From: an uncultured Muribaculaceae bacterium
GTDB lineage: Bacteria > Bacteroidota > Bacteroidia > Bacteroidales > Muribaculaceae
Direction of reading: 5' to 3'
DNA: 60,604 nt
Assembly: GCA_947386115.1 (NCBI GenBank)
Contig: CANDNO010000007.1
Location: 1 to 60,604, forward strand
In this document: positions 43,773-52,249 of the stretch, one piece after another
How positions within the stretch are numbered: position 1 is the first letter of the stretch
Layout of the letters: every line of letters begins with the position of its first letter
Program-made: the position numbers and the translations under genes
Notes under the pieces: generated by a model
Seen by the model: the letters and a program-made list of their open reading frames with translations, nothing else
Database searches by the model: none
Told to the model about the DNA's origin: nothing

Positions 43773-44773
43773 AAATGGAAAATGACAATACTCAGCGCGG
43801 ACTCGTCCTTGTGACGGGTGCCGACGGCTTCATAGGATCGCATCTCACCGACATGCTCCTCGAGCGTGGATACCGTGTGAGGGCGCTGGCACAATACAAC
43901 TCGTTCAACAACCTCGGCTGGCTTGAAGGCAACAGCAATCCACGCCTTGAGGTCGTCACCGGCGACGTACGCGACCAGTCGTTCTGTCGCCATATCGCTC
44001 AGGGCTGCGACACGATATACCACCTCGCGGCTCTCATAGCCATACCCTACAGCTATGTGGCGCCTGAGAGCTATGTCGACACCAACATCAAGGGTACGAT
44101 GAACATGTGCCTTGCCGCGCGAGATGCAGGGGTGAGACGCCTTGTCGTCACCTCCACCAGCGAGGTCTACGGCACGGCCATTACCGTGCCTATCGCCGAG
44201 ACCCATCCGCGCCAGCCCCAGTCGCCATACTCGGCCACGAAGATAGGTGCCGATGCCATAGCCAAGAGTTTCTATAACGCCTTCGACCTGCCCGTGGTCA
44301 TCGCCCGCCCGTTCAACACCTATGGCCCCAGGCAGAGCGCCCGCGCCATTATCCCTACGATAATATCGCAGATTGCTGCCGGTCACCGCACGATAAGAGT
44401 TGGTGATCTCACGCCCACACGCGACTTCAATTATGTCGCCGACACCTGTCGCGGCTTCATCGCTCTCGGCGAGGCTCCCGATATCGAGGGGCGTGAAATC
44501 AACATTGCGACAGGAACCGAGGTGTCGATGCAGCATACGCTCGAGACGATAGCCCGGTTGATGGGCGCCGATGTCGAGTGGGTGGTCGACCCACAGCGCC
44601 TGCGCCCGTCCAAGAGCGAGGTGTTCCGACTTTGCGGCGACAACACCCTCATCACGTCGCTCACCTCCTGGCGCCCCCAAGTGAGCCTCGAGCAGGGCTT
44701 GATGAATACTATCGAGTGGTTTACCGACCCGGTAAATCTCGCCAAATATAAAACCGAAGTATATAATGTATGA
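43763..44773 (+). CDS. legB: NAD-dependent nucleotide-sugar 4,6-dehydratase, LegB-like
   Basis: Short-chain dehydratase of the LegB type, which makes the 4-keto-6-deoxy sugar from UDP-GlcNAc at the start of legionaminic-acid synthesis. Seen are the Rossmann motif VTGADGFIGSHL, the signature YYNSFNN-like QYNSFNNLGWL, LAALIAIPYSYVAPESYVDTNIKGT, STSEVYGTA, the catalytic YSATKIGAD and ARPFNTYGPRQSARAIIPT. The C-terminal part binds the nucleotide sugar. An alternative ATG at 43775 would avoid the overlap with the upstream gene. It overlaps the ATP-grasp gene by 4 bases. Confidence 0.85.
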   Translation: MGLKMENDNTQRGLVLVTGADGFIGSHLTDMLLERGYRVRALAQYNSFNNLGWLEGNSNPRLEVVTGDVRDQSFCRHIAQGCDTIYHLAALIAIPYSYVAPESYVDTNIKGTMNMCLAARDAGVRRLVVTSTSEVYGTAITVPIAETHPRQPQSPYSATKIGADAIAKSFYNAFDLPVVIARPFNTYGPRQSARAIIPTIISQIAAGHRTIRVGDLTPTRDFNYVADTCRGFIALGEAPDIEGREINIATGTEVSMQHTLETIARLMGADVEWVVDPQRLRPSKSEVFRLCGDNTLITSLTSWRPQVSLEQGLMNTIEWFTDPVNLAKYKTEVYNV

Positions 44774-45720
44774 ATACGAAGCGTGACAAGTCGATAGGTG
44801 TGCTCATGCTTGGCGGTGCCAAGCGTGTGTCGATGGCCCGTCACTTTGAGAAGGCTGCGGCCCGGCTGGGCCTCAAACTGAGGCTTTACAGCTACGAGCT
44901 GTCGGCACTGGTGCCCATCGCTACCGTGGCGACGATTGTCGAGGGCCTGCGGTGGAGCGATCCCGAGGTCGTCAATGACCTGCACCGGGTTGTGGAAGAG
45001 AACGATATCGATGTCATGATACCGTTTGTCGACGGTGCTGTCGAGGTCGTGGCGCGATACCCGTTTGCCGACTGCTATGCTCCCGTCTGCTCCCCCACGC
45101 TTGCAGCCATGATGTTTGACAAGGTCGTTGCAGCCGAGCTGTTTGCCCGCGAGCGTATCCCCATCCCGCGCACCTATACCCGCGGAGCGCCTCAGTTCCC
45201 GCTTATCGCCAAGCCGCGCCGAGGGTCGGCTTCGCGTGGCCTTAAGGTCGTAAGATCCTCGGCCGATTTCCGCGCCATCGACCCCTCGCAGTATCTCATA
45301 CAGGATTATATCGAGACACGCCGTGAGTACACGGTCGACTGTTTCATCGACCGCGACGGCCAGATAATTGTCACCGTGCCCCGCGAGCGGCTCGAGATAG
45401 CCGGCGGCGAGGTCACGCGCACGATGACGGTCGACCGCGACGATATAATAGAAATGTCGCGCCACATCCTGCGCACGTTGAAGTTCACAGGAGCCGTAAC
45501 GCTGCAGTTCCTGCAGGACACTCGCAACAACAAGCTGTTGTTGATGGAGATTAACCCGCGCCTGGGTGGCGGTGCCGTATGCTCTGTCGCAGCCGGTGCC
45601 AATCTGCCCCTCTATATATTGAAGGAAGCGCTCGGCGAGTCGCTCGAGCCCTCGGCCGACTGGCGACCCGGAACCGTCATAGCCCGTTACATGCAGGAGG
45701 TGGTTTTTCACTTAAAGTGA
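44770..45720 (+). CDS. ATP-grasp protein of the nonulosonate cassette
   Basis: A 316-residue ATP-grasp protein similar in build to carbamoyl-phosphate-synthase-type ligases. The N-terminal pre-grasp part has VLMLGGAKRVSMARHFEKAA, the ATP-lid lysine block is FPLIAKPRRGSASRGLKVV, and the metal site is LLLMEINPRLGGG. The natural reaction is unknown; ATP-grasp enzymes join a carboxylate to an amine or thiol. It lies between LegB-like and LegI-like genes (4-base overlap and 7-base gap), so it may modify the sugar acid or its precursor. Confidence 0.83.
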   Translation: MNTKRDKSIGVLMLGGAKRVSMARHFEKAAARLGLKLRLYSYELSALVPIATVATIVEGLRWSDPEVVNDLHRVVEENDIDVMIPFVDGAVEVVARYPFADCYAPVCSPTLAAMMFDKVVAAELFARERIPIPRTYTRGAPQFPLIAKPRRGSASRGLKVVRSSADFRAIDPSQYLIQDYIETRREYTVDCFIDRDGQIIVTVPRERLEIAGGEVTRTMTVDRDDIIEMSRHILRTLKFTGAVTLQFLQDTRNNKLLLMEINPRLGGGAVCSVAAGANLPLYILKEALGESLEPSADWRPGTVIARYMQEVVFHLK

Positions 45721-45727
45721 ACTGATT

Positions 45728-46762
45728 ATGGAAAAGAAAAAAGTCATCATAATAGCCGAGGCCGGCGTCAACCACAACGGCGACATGGAGATGGCACGCG
45801 AGATGGTTCGCGCGGCCCGCAAGGCCGGTGCCGATTATGTCAAATTCCAGACGGCGGTTCCCGAGCTTGTCATCTCGTCGATTGCCCCCAAGGCGGCCTA
45901 TCAGGAGGAGACTACCGGCTCGGGCGAGAGCCAGCTCGACATGTGCAGGCGCATTCACCTGCCGCTTACGGCCTATGCCGAGCTTGCCGAGCTATGTCGC
46001 CGGGAAGGAATCGGCTTCATGAGCACGCCGTTTGACCTCGTGTCGATTGATGCTTTGGAGCCCCTTGACATGGACTGGTGGAAGATACCGTCGGGCGAGA
46101 TTACCAATCTGCCTTACCTCAGGCGCATCGCATCGCTCCGCCGTCCGATAATCATGTCGACCGGCATGAGCACCCTCGCCGAGGTTAAGACCGCCGTCGA
46201 TATCCTCACCGCCGACGGTCTCTCGCGTGACCATATCGCCTTGCTGCACTGTAACACCCAGTACCCCACGCCTATGGCCGATGTCAACCTGCGCGCCATG
46301 GATTCCCTGCGCCGCGTTACCGACGGCCCCGTGGGTTACAGCGACCACACGGTGGGCATCGAAGTGCCGGTGGCTGCAGTGGCTATGGGCGCCGAGATCA
46401 TCGAGAAGCATTTCACTCTCGACAAGAACCTCCCCGGGCCCGATCACCGCGCGTCGCTCGATACCGACGAGCTCGCCGCGATGGTAAAGGCGATACGCAA
46501 CATCGAGCTTGCCATGGGAAGCGGCGTGAAGACTCCGTCACCCTCCGAGACCCCCAATATCGACATCGCCCGTAAAAGCATTGTCGCAGCCCGGGATATA
46601 AAAGAAGGGGAACTCTTTACCCCCGACAATATCACGGTAAAACGCCCCGGTGGCGGCCTGTCGCCCATGCTCTGGGACAGTGTGATAGGACGGCGCGCCG
46701 AGCGTGATTTCATTTACGATTCATTAATTACAATCTCCGATAATGACACCCAAGAAAGATAA
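45728..46762 (+). CDS. legI: Nonulosonic acid synthase (NeuB/LegI family)
   Basis: Condenses phosphoenolpyruvate with a 6-carbon amino sugar to form a sialic-acid-like nonulosonic acid. The TIM barrel has IIAEAGVNHNGD, YVKFQT, KIPSGEITNLPYL, LHCNTQYPTP, GYSDHT and IIEKHFTLDKNLPGPDH. The C-terminal antifreeze-like SAF domain (about 280-335) has RKSIVAARDIKEGE. 344 residues, typical. LegI is favoured over NeuB or PseI because of the LegB neighbour. The PASTA gene overlaps its last 20 bases. Confidence 0.9.
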   Translation: MEKKKVIIIAEAGVNHNGDMEMAREMVRAARKAGADYVKFQTAVPELVISSIAPKAAYQEETTGSGESQLDMCRRIHLPLTAYAELAELCRREGIGFMSTPFDLVSIDALEPLDMDWWKIPSGEITNLPYLRRIASLRRPIIMSTGMSTLAEVKTAVDILTADGLSRDHIALLHCNTQYPTPMADVNLRAMDSLRRVTDGPVGYSDHTVGIEVPVAAVAMGAEIIEKHFTLDKNLPGPDHRASLDTDELAAMVKAIRNIELAMGSGVKTPSPSETPNIDIARKSIVAARDIKEGELFTPDNITVKRPGGGLSPMLWDSVIGRRAERDFIYDSLITISDNDTQER

Positions 46763-47474
46763 ACCTACCGGCCCCAAGCCGAGTTTCTATCAGCGATTTG
46801 TCAATGTCAACCGCGAGCACCCGGTGTTGATGAACGTTATATATATTTTTATCGCCGCATTCATCCTCGTGTGGCTCCTGCTGTCGTTCCTCGATTCCTG
46901 GACCCGTCATGGCGACGAGGCTATCGTGCCGGCGCTCAAGGGCCAGCCTATAGAGTTGGCATCGGTTTCGCTTGAGAACGACGGCTTCAAGTGGGAGGTA
47001 ATGGACTCGGTATTCGAGTCGACACAGCGTCCCGGTACAGTCGTGGAGCAGAATCCCCATGCCGGTGCCTGCGTGAAGCCAGGCCGCACGGTTTATCTCA
47101 CCATCGTGGCGTTTTCGCCCAAGATGGTTACGGTGCCCGACTTCATGAATGTATCGCTGCGCCAGGGTCGATCCATGTTTGAGGGTCTGGGTCTCAGCGT
47201 CCATATCGTCACAGTAGCCTCGGAGTACAAGGACCTCGTGCTCGGCGCCAAGATTAACGGCGTGCCCCTGCGCCCGGGACAGCGTATTCCTGTCACTTCC
47301 AATATCACGCTCGAGGTAGGCGGCGGTGATCTGATCGATGAAACCGACCCCAACTTCGTCATGCCCGACGGCGGAGAGGCCGATGCATCCAAGAACGATG
47401 CCGAGGAGGAAGTCGAGCTTGATGTCGAACTTCCCGATGAGGATCCCACCATACAGTTGCTGTTACAGGATTGA
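46743..47474 (+). CDS. PASTA domain membrane protein
   Basis: A 243-residue protein with one membrane helix (about 29-52) and two to three PASTA domains outside (IVPALKGQPIELASVSLENDG, VTVPDFMNVSLRQGRSMFEGLGL). There is no kinase domain. A tail rich in D and E follows (about 200-235). PASTA domains bind muropeptides or beta-lactams in kinases and PBPs. The same small protein next to rluD is common in Bacteroidota. rluD starts 2 bases after its stop. Confidence 0.88.
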   Translation: MTPKKDKPTGPKPSFYQRFVNVNREHPVLMNVIYIFIAAFILVWLLLSFLDSWTRHGDEAIVPALKGQPIELASVSLENDGFKWEVMDSVFESTQRPGTVVEQNPHAGACVKPGRTVYLTIVAFSPKMVTVPDFMNVSLRQGRSMFEGLGLSVHIVTVASEYKDLVLGAKINGVPLRPGQRIPVTSNITLEVGGGDLIDETDPNFVMPDGGEADASKNDAEEEVELDVELPDEDPTIQLLLQD

Positions 47475-47476
47475 TT

Positions 47477-48538
47477 ATGACACAGTTTGACGAAGATCTC
47501 GAGAATGACGAGCTCGCGGCCGATGACCTCGGCGCGGTCGACGATGGTCGCGAACTATATGAGCATTACCGCATCGTGGCCGACAAGGGTCAGGAGCTGC
47601 TGCGTGTCGACAAGTTTCTTGTAGCCCATCTGCCCAACGTCTCGCGCAACCGCATCCAGCAGGCTGCCGAGGCCGAGTGTATTCTCGTGAACGGCAGGGC
47701 CGTGAAGAGCAACTACCGCGTGAAGCCCGGCGACATCGTCTCGGTCGTGATGGACAGGCCCCGCTACGAAAACGAGGTCATTGCCGAGGATATCCCGCTC
47801 GATATCGTGTATGAGGATGACACCCTGCTCGTGGTCAACAAGCCCGCCGGCCTTGTGGTGCATCCCGGTCACGGCAACTATAACGGCACCCTCGTCAACG
47901 CCCTCGCCTGGCACATGAAGGACAACCCCGATTATGATGTATCCGATCCCCGCATGGGTCTCGTGCACCGCATCGACAAAGACACCTCGGGCCTTCTCGT
48001 CGTGGCAAAGACCCCCGAGGCAAAAACACATCTCGGCAAGCAGTTCTTCAACAAGACCACCAAGCGCGAATATGTAGCTGTAGTGTGGGGAATACCCGAG
48101 CCCCGCGTGGGCCGCATCGAGGGCAACATAGGCCGCTCGCTGCGCGACAGGCTGCAGATGGCCGTCTTCCCCGAGGGGGACCAGGGCAAGCACGCCGTAA
48201 CACATTACGAGGTAATCGAGCAGCTCAACTACGTGTCGGTAGTCAAGTGTGTGCTCGAGACCGGGCGTACCCACCAGATACGTGTGCACATGAAGCACAT
48301 AGGCCACCCGCTGTTCAACGACGCCCGTTATGGCGGCGACCAGATTCTGCGCGGCACCACATCGTCCCACTACCGGCAGTTTGTCAACAACTGCTTCGAC
48401 ACATGCGCCCGCCAGGCCCTGCATGCACGCACCCTGGGGTTCGTACACCCCGCCACAGGCCGGGAAATGTTCTTCAGCACCCCCGTTCCCCCCGACATGA
48501 CCGCCATGATCGAGCGCTGGCGCAACCTCGCGAAATAA
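47477..48538 (+). CDS. RluA-family 23S rRNA pseudouridine synthase, RluD-like
   Basis: A 353-residue pseudouridine synthase. It has an acidic N-terminal segment, an S4 RNA-binding domain (about 38-95: LRVDKFLVAHLPNVSRNRIQQAA) and the catalytic domain with GLVHRIDKDTSGLLVVAKT, including the catalytic aspartate, plus TGRTHQIRVHMKHIGHPL. RluD of Escherichia coli modifies helix 69 of 23S rRNA. The ATG at 47477 is preferred to an in-frame TTG at 47471 that overlaps the upstream stop. Confidence 0.92.
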   Translation: MTQFDEDLENDELAADDLGAVDDGRELYEHYRIVADKGQELLRVDKFLVAHLPNVSRNRIQQAAEAECILVNGRAVKSNYRVKPGDIVSVVMDRPRYENEVIAEDIPLDIVYEDDTLLVVNKPAGLVVHPGHGNYNGTLVNALAWHMKDNPDYDVSDPRMGLVHRIDKDTSGLLVVAKTPEAKTHLGKQFFNKTTKREYVAVVWGIPEPRVGRIEGNIGRSLRDRLQMAVFPEGDQGKHAVTHYEVIEQLNYVSVVKCVLETGRTHQIRVHMKHIGHPLFNDARYGGDQILRGTTSSHYRQFVNNCFDTCARQALHARTLGFVHPATGREMFFSTPVPPDMTAMIERWRNLAK

Positions 48539-48583
48539 TCCGCCCCGGGCGCGAAAAAATACGCTGTCTTAGCATAGTTTAAC

Positions 48584-48612
48584 AGCAGTGTGCAGGAATA
48601 CCGCACACTGCT
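48584..48612. promoter_or_regulatory. Candidate operator palindrome before the unknown gene at 48664
   Basis: Perfect 10-bp inverted repeat AGCAGTGTGC-N9-GCACACTGCT ending 5 bases upstream of a -7 box. There is no T run, so it is unlikely to be a terminator. The position overlaps the -33 region, as expected for a repressor or activator site. Confidence 0.5.
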
Positions 48613-48617
48613 TGCTG

Positions 48618-48625
48618 TATATTTG
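48618..48625 (+). promoter_or_regulatory. -7 promoter box for the 195-residue gene
   Basis: TATATTTG fits TAnnTTTG, 38 bases before the ATG. The -33 region is occupied by the palindrome at 48584-48612. Confidence 0.5.
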
Positions 48626-48663
48626 CACAAAAATATATAAACACACACATTACCACACCGACT

Positions 48664-49251
48664 ATGAAAATCTCATTCACACTCTCGCAGATGAAACAGT
48701 TCAACAGCCTCACCGCCGACGAACGCGAACGCTTTATCACGACATGCGAAACCCTCTCGCAGATGCCCGACGAGGCTATCGACAACTACGAGCCCGACTC
48801 TCAATCGCCCGCCATGGTTGCCGAGGTACACGCCGGCATGAAACGCCGCGTCGCCGCCGCCCGTCGCCGCCGCTCGCTGCGCGAAAAACAAGCCCCTGCG
48901 GCCCCGCATTGCGAGGCTCCCGAGCCCCTCGACAATACGCTCACACCCGCCGGTGAAGCCGATGTAAGGGTAAATGTCGACGAGTCAAAAGCCAAAGCAG
49001 CCGCATGGGTACGCACCAATTACAACCGCTTCGTCGACCGCGTGGTCGAGGTGATAGGCATGCTGGGCAACGGCGATGTGGCCCAGGCTCTTACTCAAAC
49101 GTGGCAGACGTTGACCAAGGCAATCTATGACTCCATCACTCCCCTTATCATGGTCGCCGAGAGTTTCATGCACAAACCCCGCTCGGCCCGCCGTGTACCC
49201 CGCACCTACGACATCTCGCCCGAGCTCTACGCCGCCATGCTCGGGGCATAA
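48664..49251 (+). CDS. Protein of unknown function, 195 residues
   Basis: No family recognised. No signal peptide or membrane helix. The N-terminal 55 residues look helical (LSQMKQFNSLTADERERFITTCETLSQMPDEAIDNYEPD), followed by a basic patch AAARRRRSLRE, a proline-rich linker and a helical C-terminal part (about 115-165). The final stretch RVPRTYDISPELYAAML may be a second short motif. It has its own promoter with a palindrome. The basic patch could bind nucleic acid, but that is a guess. Confidence 0.7.
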   Translation: MKISFTLSQMKQFNSLTADERERFITTCETLSQMPDEAIDNYEPDSQSPAMVAEVHAGMKRRVAAARRRRSLREKQAPAAPHCEAPEPLDNTLTPAGEADVRVNVDESKAKAAAWVRTNYNRFVDRVVEVIGMLGNGDVAQALTQTWQTLTKAIYDSITPLIMVAESFMHKPRSARRVPRTYDISPELYAAMLGA

Positions 49252-49284
49252 AAAAGAGCCCGCCCCGTGGGATAGGGCAGGCTC
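49250..49284 (-). terminator. Terminator of the SusCD operon
   Basis: GAGCCCGCCC (49256-49265) pairs with GGGCAGGCTC (49275-49284), with one mismatch. On the minus strand a run of six Ts follows. It ends the leftward operon after the DUF4832 gene. Confidence 0.75.
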
Positions 49285-49305
49285 CGGTAAAGGAGGTCGA
49301 GGAGG

Positions 49306-50871
49306 TTAGTTTACTTTGACATCAGACAGTTTCACCCAGCCTGAGGGGAACACGGTGCGTGATACTGCGAGCTGGATAGCGGGCGCGTTGTCCTTGAGAG
49401 AGTTCACGATGGCCACGCCCCAGGTGTAGTTACCCGGTTTAACCGAGGGAGATATCTCGAAGCGATAATTGTAGGGGGTACCCTCGTGCCAGTCTGACGG
49501 CTCGCACTCGTCGTCGATGAATATCTGTACAGGCTCGCCGTTGCTGTCGAGCAGCGCGAATGCTACCTTATACTTGAAGTTCCACTGCTGCAGGTTGTTG
49601 GGGAAATAGCCCCAGCCCACATTGCGCCAGCGGTGACCTATGGTAGCCTGCTGTCCGCTGCCTAAGGTTGCCGGCAGCGACAGCTTGTCGGGACACAGGC
49701 GGTAACCACCCTCGGCGCTGAAACGCTTCACGAGGTTGAAGCTGGTCTTGAACCACGACTCGGTCTCACCGCCTACACGGAAATCCATCATGTTGACGCG
49801 AGCCTCGCGCGAGCAGTCAAACTCGCCCTGGCGCACATCCTCGGGATGATCCTTGCGATACTTCATGTCGTCGTTCCAGTAGCTGTGCTGATCTACAATC
49901 CAGCCACCCTCCATGAGAATGGGCACCTTGTAGTTCCACGTGCGTGCATAGGCTTTCTCCCAGGCATTGTAGCCCCAAGAGTTGTTGTTCATGCCTATGG
50001 CGTCGGAGCGCAGGCAGTAGCCGTTGCGCAGGGCTATAGCGAGAATGCTTTCGGTATCGGGCTGTGCGCCGCTGCCCTCGCTCACGGGGTGGCCGAGCTG
50101 GCGGTGGTAGTTGATTACGAGAGGCACCTCGGTGAAGTTGTCGGCATACAGGCGGGTGATCCACTCCATGGTGTTGGCCTTGTACTCAACCGTCTTGTCG
50201 CTTATCGCATTTTCCTGCTCGTAGCACACGTTGTGACCCTCGCCCCACTTGCCCAGGCCGTAGGCATCGATGAATGCCGTTGTCTCGGCGTTGTTGAAGC
50301 GCTGGGCAAAAGCCTTCACGAACTTCTCGTAATACTGGCGCCATATCGGGTCCATGGCGATGGGTGTCTTACGGTCGGGGTACTTGGCGTCCTGCAGCCA
50401 GTACTCGGCGCCGGCGTCAAATACAAACTGCGGGGTGTTCTCTCTCTGGTCACGGCCGTCGACAACCACGCGGAAGGCGATAGGCAGCTTGAGTTCCTCG
50501 GCACGCTTCACGAGCTTGTAGATCTTGCTCGAGGGGTCGTCCCAGGCATACTTGCCGTCGCTGGGGTTGAGCGACTTCCAGCCAGTGCGTATGTAGCAGG
50601 CCGAGGCATAGTCGCGCACATAGACGTTCCTGCCCAGCTCCGACAGGTAGAACTGAGTGTCGAAGTACGATGGATCGGCCGTTCCCGATACATACATCAC
50701 CCAGCCATTCATGGGGTTACGGTAAACATCTGAGGTATTGATGGTGAGCTTCAACTCGGTGTTGCCCGGGATGCTGTCCTCACCACCTACAATCTCGTCA
50801 TCGTCGCTGCAGGCGCCCAGGGAGATGGCCGACACAGCAAACAGACCTAATATAAATTTATTCTTTAACAT
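49306..50871 (-). CDS. DUF4832-containing lipoprotein, probable glycan-active TIM barrel
   Basis: A 521-residue lipoprotein (lipobox LGACS, cysteine 20). The central region (about 50-380) matches the DUF4832 type of TIM-barrel-like protein, with NPMNGWVMYV, RTGWKSLNPSDGKYAWDD, AFRVVVDGRD and YGLGKWGEGHN. The last 120 residues form an immunoglobulin-like beta domain. The barrel resembles glycoside hydrolase clan folds, and the E of GKWGEGHN is a candidate acid, but no catalytic assignment is possible. Last gene of the SusCD operon and its only likely enzyme. Confidence 0.83.
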   Translation of the reverse strand: MLKNKFILGLFAVSAISLGACSDDDEIVGGEDSIPGNTELKLTINTSDVYRNPMNGWVMYVSGTADPSYFDTQFYLSELGRNVYVRDYASACYIRTGWKSLNPSDGKYAWDDPSSKIYKLVKRAEELKLPIAFRVVVDGRDQRENTPQFVFDAGAEYWLQDAKYPDRKTPIAMDPIWRQYYEKFVKAFAQRFNNAETTAFIDAYGLGKWGEGHNVCYEQENAISDKTVEYKANTMEWITRLYADNFTEVPLVINYHRQLGHPVSEGSGAQPDTESILAIALRNGYCLRSDAIGMNNNSWGYNAWEKAYARTWNYKVPILMEGGWIVDQHSYWNDDMKYRKDHPEDVRQGEFDCSREARVNMMDFRVGGETESWFKTSFNLVKRFSAEGGYRLCPDKLSLPATLGSGQQATIGHRWRNVGWGYFPNNLQQWNFKYKVAFALLDSNGEPVQIFIDDECEPSDWHEGTPYNYRFEISPSVKPGNYTWGVAIVNSLKDNAPAIQLAVSRTVFPSGWVKLSDVKVN

Positions 50872-50890
50872 AGCTTATTCTATTTATTTG

Positions 50891-50927
50891 CGGCTTCGTT
50901 GCAAATCCAAGTATTGCAACGAAGTCG
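50891..50927 (-). other. Intercistronic hairpin between the SusE/F-like and DUF4832 genes
   Basis: A 14-bp stem with one G-U pair (50891-50904 with 50914-50927) and a 9-base loop. No T run follows on the minus strand. It lies 11 bases after the SusE/F-like stop, so it could protect the 3' end of a processed susCDE message or act as a weak attenuator. Confidence 0.65.
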
Positions 50928-50938
50928 CAAATTAAAAA

Positions 50939-52228
50939 TTATTCAACTTTCTTGGCAAGGAATGTTTGGTTTCTCAGATCGAAGACGATGAGGTTCGAAC
51001 CCGAGGGCACGATTATGTACGAGTTACGGGTCTCACCGTCTGCTCCACCATTGAGCTGGAATACCTTGTTGAGCTCGGCCGACAGTTTCTGGCGCTTGCC
51101 CTCGGCTGTGAGGGGGCAGGTGAAACAGTAAGCGTCGTTCTGGGTATAGCTTGTTCCGTTCTCGTCCTTGAAGCTGTTGGTGATACAGAACTTCATATCG
51201 CCGCCCAGGGTCTTGTGGTCGTTGGTCGAACCGTCGAAGATGAATACCTGCGGGTCGGCGAGCGACTGGATGAGGTTCAGCTTCTTGGCTCCCCAGCTTG
51301 TAGCGCCGCCATAGGCCCATAGGTCCTCTACGGTCAGTGTAACCTCGGGTTTGGATTCCACGCCGTCGGGATGGAAGGTTAACACGAGGGGATGCAGGTC
51401 GGTAGCCTCGGAGTAGATGGTAGCCGTGCGGTCGATCATGTTGATGACGAAGCGGTACTCGCCGGCTGCCGGTACTGTCCAGCCACCCTTGGTCTCGTTC
51501 ATCACCACAGTCATTGCCTGGCCGTCGGCGATAGCTGTCGAGCCATCGGCATTGTGCAGGTAGTAGGTCATGCCGTCAAACTGGATAGGAATCTCTACCT
51601 CGCCGGTGGTAAGGGCACCCTTCCAGGCATAGACATTCTCGTTCTCGTAGGTCTTGTTGATCTTCTCCGACGCTGCTATGGCGTTGCCGGCGATAGCCAT
51701 CTCGTCACAGTTGAATATCTCGACATGGACGGGAGTCACGACGGCGCTCACCTTGCGCACCTCGGGCATCTCAAACTCGGGACCGCCGCTCCACTGTGCT
51801 ATCACGCGGAACTCCACGGTAAAGTCTTTGTTCACCGGCAGGGCCCAGCGCTCGTTAAACCAGTTGTTGAGCTGCTCGTTGGTGAAAGTGGCCGAGTAGA
51901 TGCCGGCCTCCTCGTCAAAGTAGTAGTCGAAGCCTACACCCGAGGTGATGACGGTCTTCGAGCCGAAGCTGTTGCCCAGGACGTCGAGCTCGGCCTTGTA
52001 CATCGACATGTATTCGTCCGACATGGGGCGGGCACCGGTCCAGGTAAATGTCAGGGCACCGGCCGTGAGGTTGTTCTCATCGATCTGCACCCGGGGAGTC
52101 TCACACTTCAATGTCAGTGTCTCGATGACAGGGTCAATGTCAGTGTCATACGGGTCGTAGGTGCAGGAGGTTGCAAGGAGCAGAGCCGCCCCCACGACTG
52201 CAGGTTGAAATTTATATTTTAGTTTCAT
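50939..52228 (-). CDS. SusE/SusF-like outer membrane glycan-binding lipoprotein
   Basis: A 429-residue lipoprotein with lipobox LLLATSC (cysteine 22). The N-terminal SusE-type domain (about 35-165) carries LTAGALTFTWTGARPMSDEYMSMYKAELD. Two later beta-sandwich modules, about 200-275 and 295-425, resemble SusF/SusE starch-binding domains (for example DMKFCITNSF). It sits between SusD and the DUF4832 gene, 21 bases after susD. It should help hold the glycan at the cell surface. Confidence 0.83.
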   Translation of the reverse strand: MKLKYKFQPAVVGAALLLATSCTYDPYDTDIDPVIETLTLKCETPRVQIDENNLTAGALTFTWTGARPMSDEYMSMYKAELDVLGNSFGSKTVITSGVGFDYYFDEEAGIYSATFTNEQLNNWFNERWALPVNKDFTVEFRVIAQWSGGPEFEMPEVRKVSAVVTPVHVEIFNCDEMAIAGNAIAASEKINKTYENENVYAWKGALTTGEVEIPIQFDGMTYYLHNADGSTAIADGQAMTVVMNETKGGWTVPAAGEYRFVINMIDRTATIYSEATDLHPLVLTFHPDGVESKPEVTLTVEDLWAYGGATSWGAKKLNLIQSLADPQVFIFDGSTNDHKTLGGDMKFCITNSFKDENGTSYTQNDAYCFTCPLTAEGKRQKLSAELNKVFQLNGGADGETRNSYIIVPSGSNLIVFDLRNQTFLAKKVE

Positions 52229-52249
52229 GATTATTCAGATTGTATTGAA

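Noticed and set aside
44431..45711. 426-codon frame antisense to the ATP-grasp gene
   Set aside because: Shadow frame without start context or domain.
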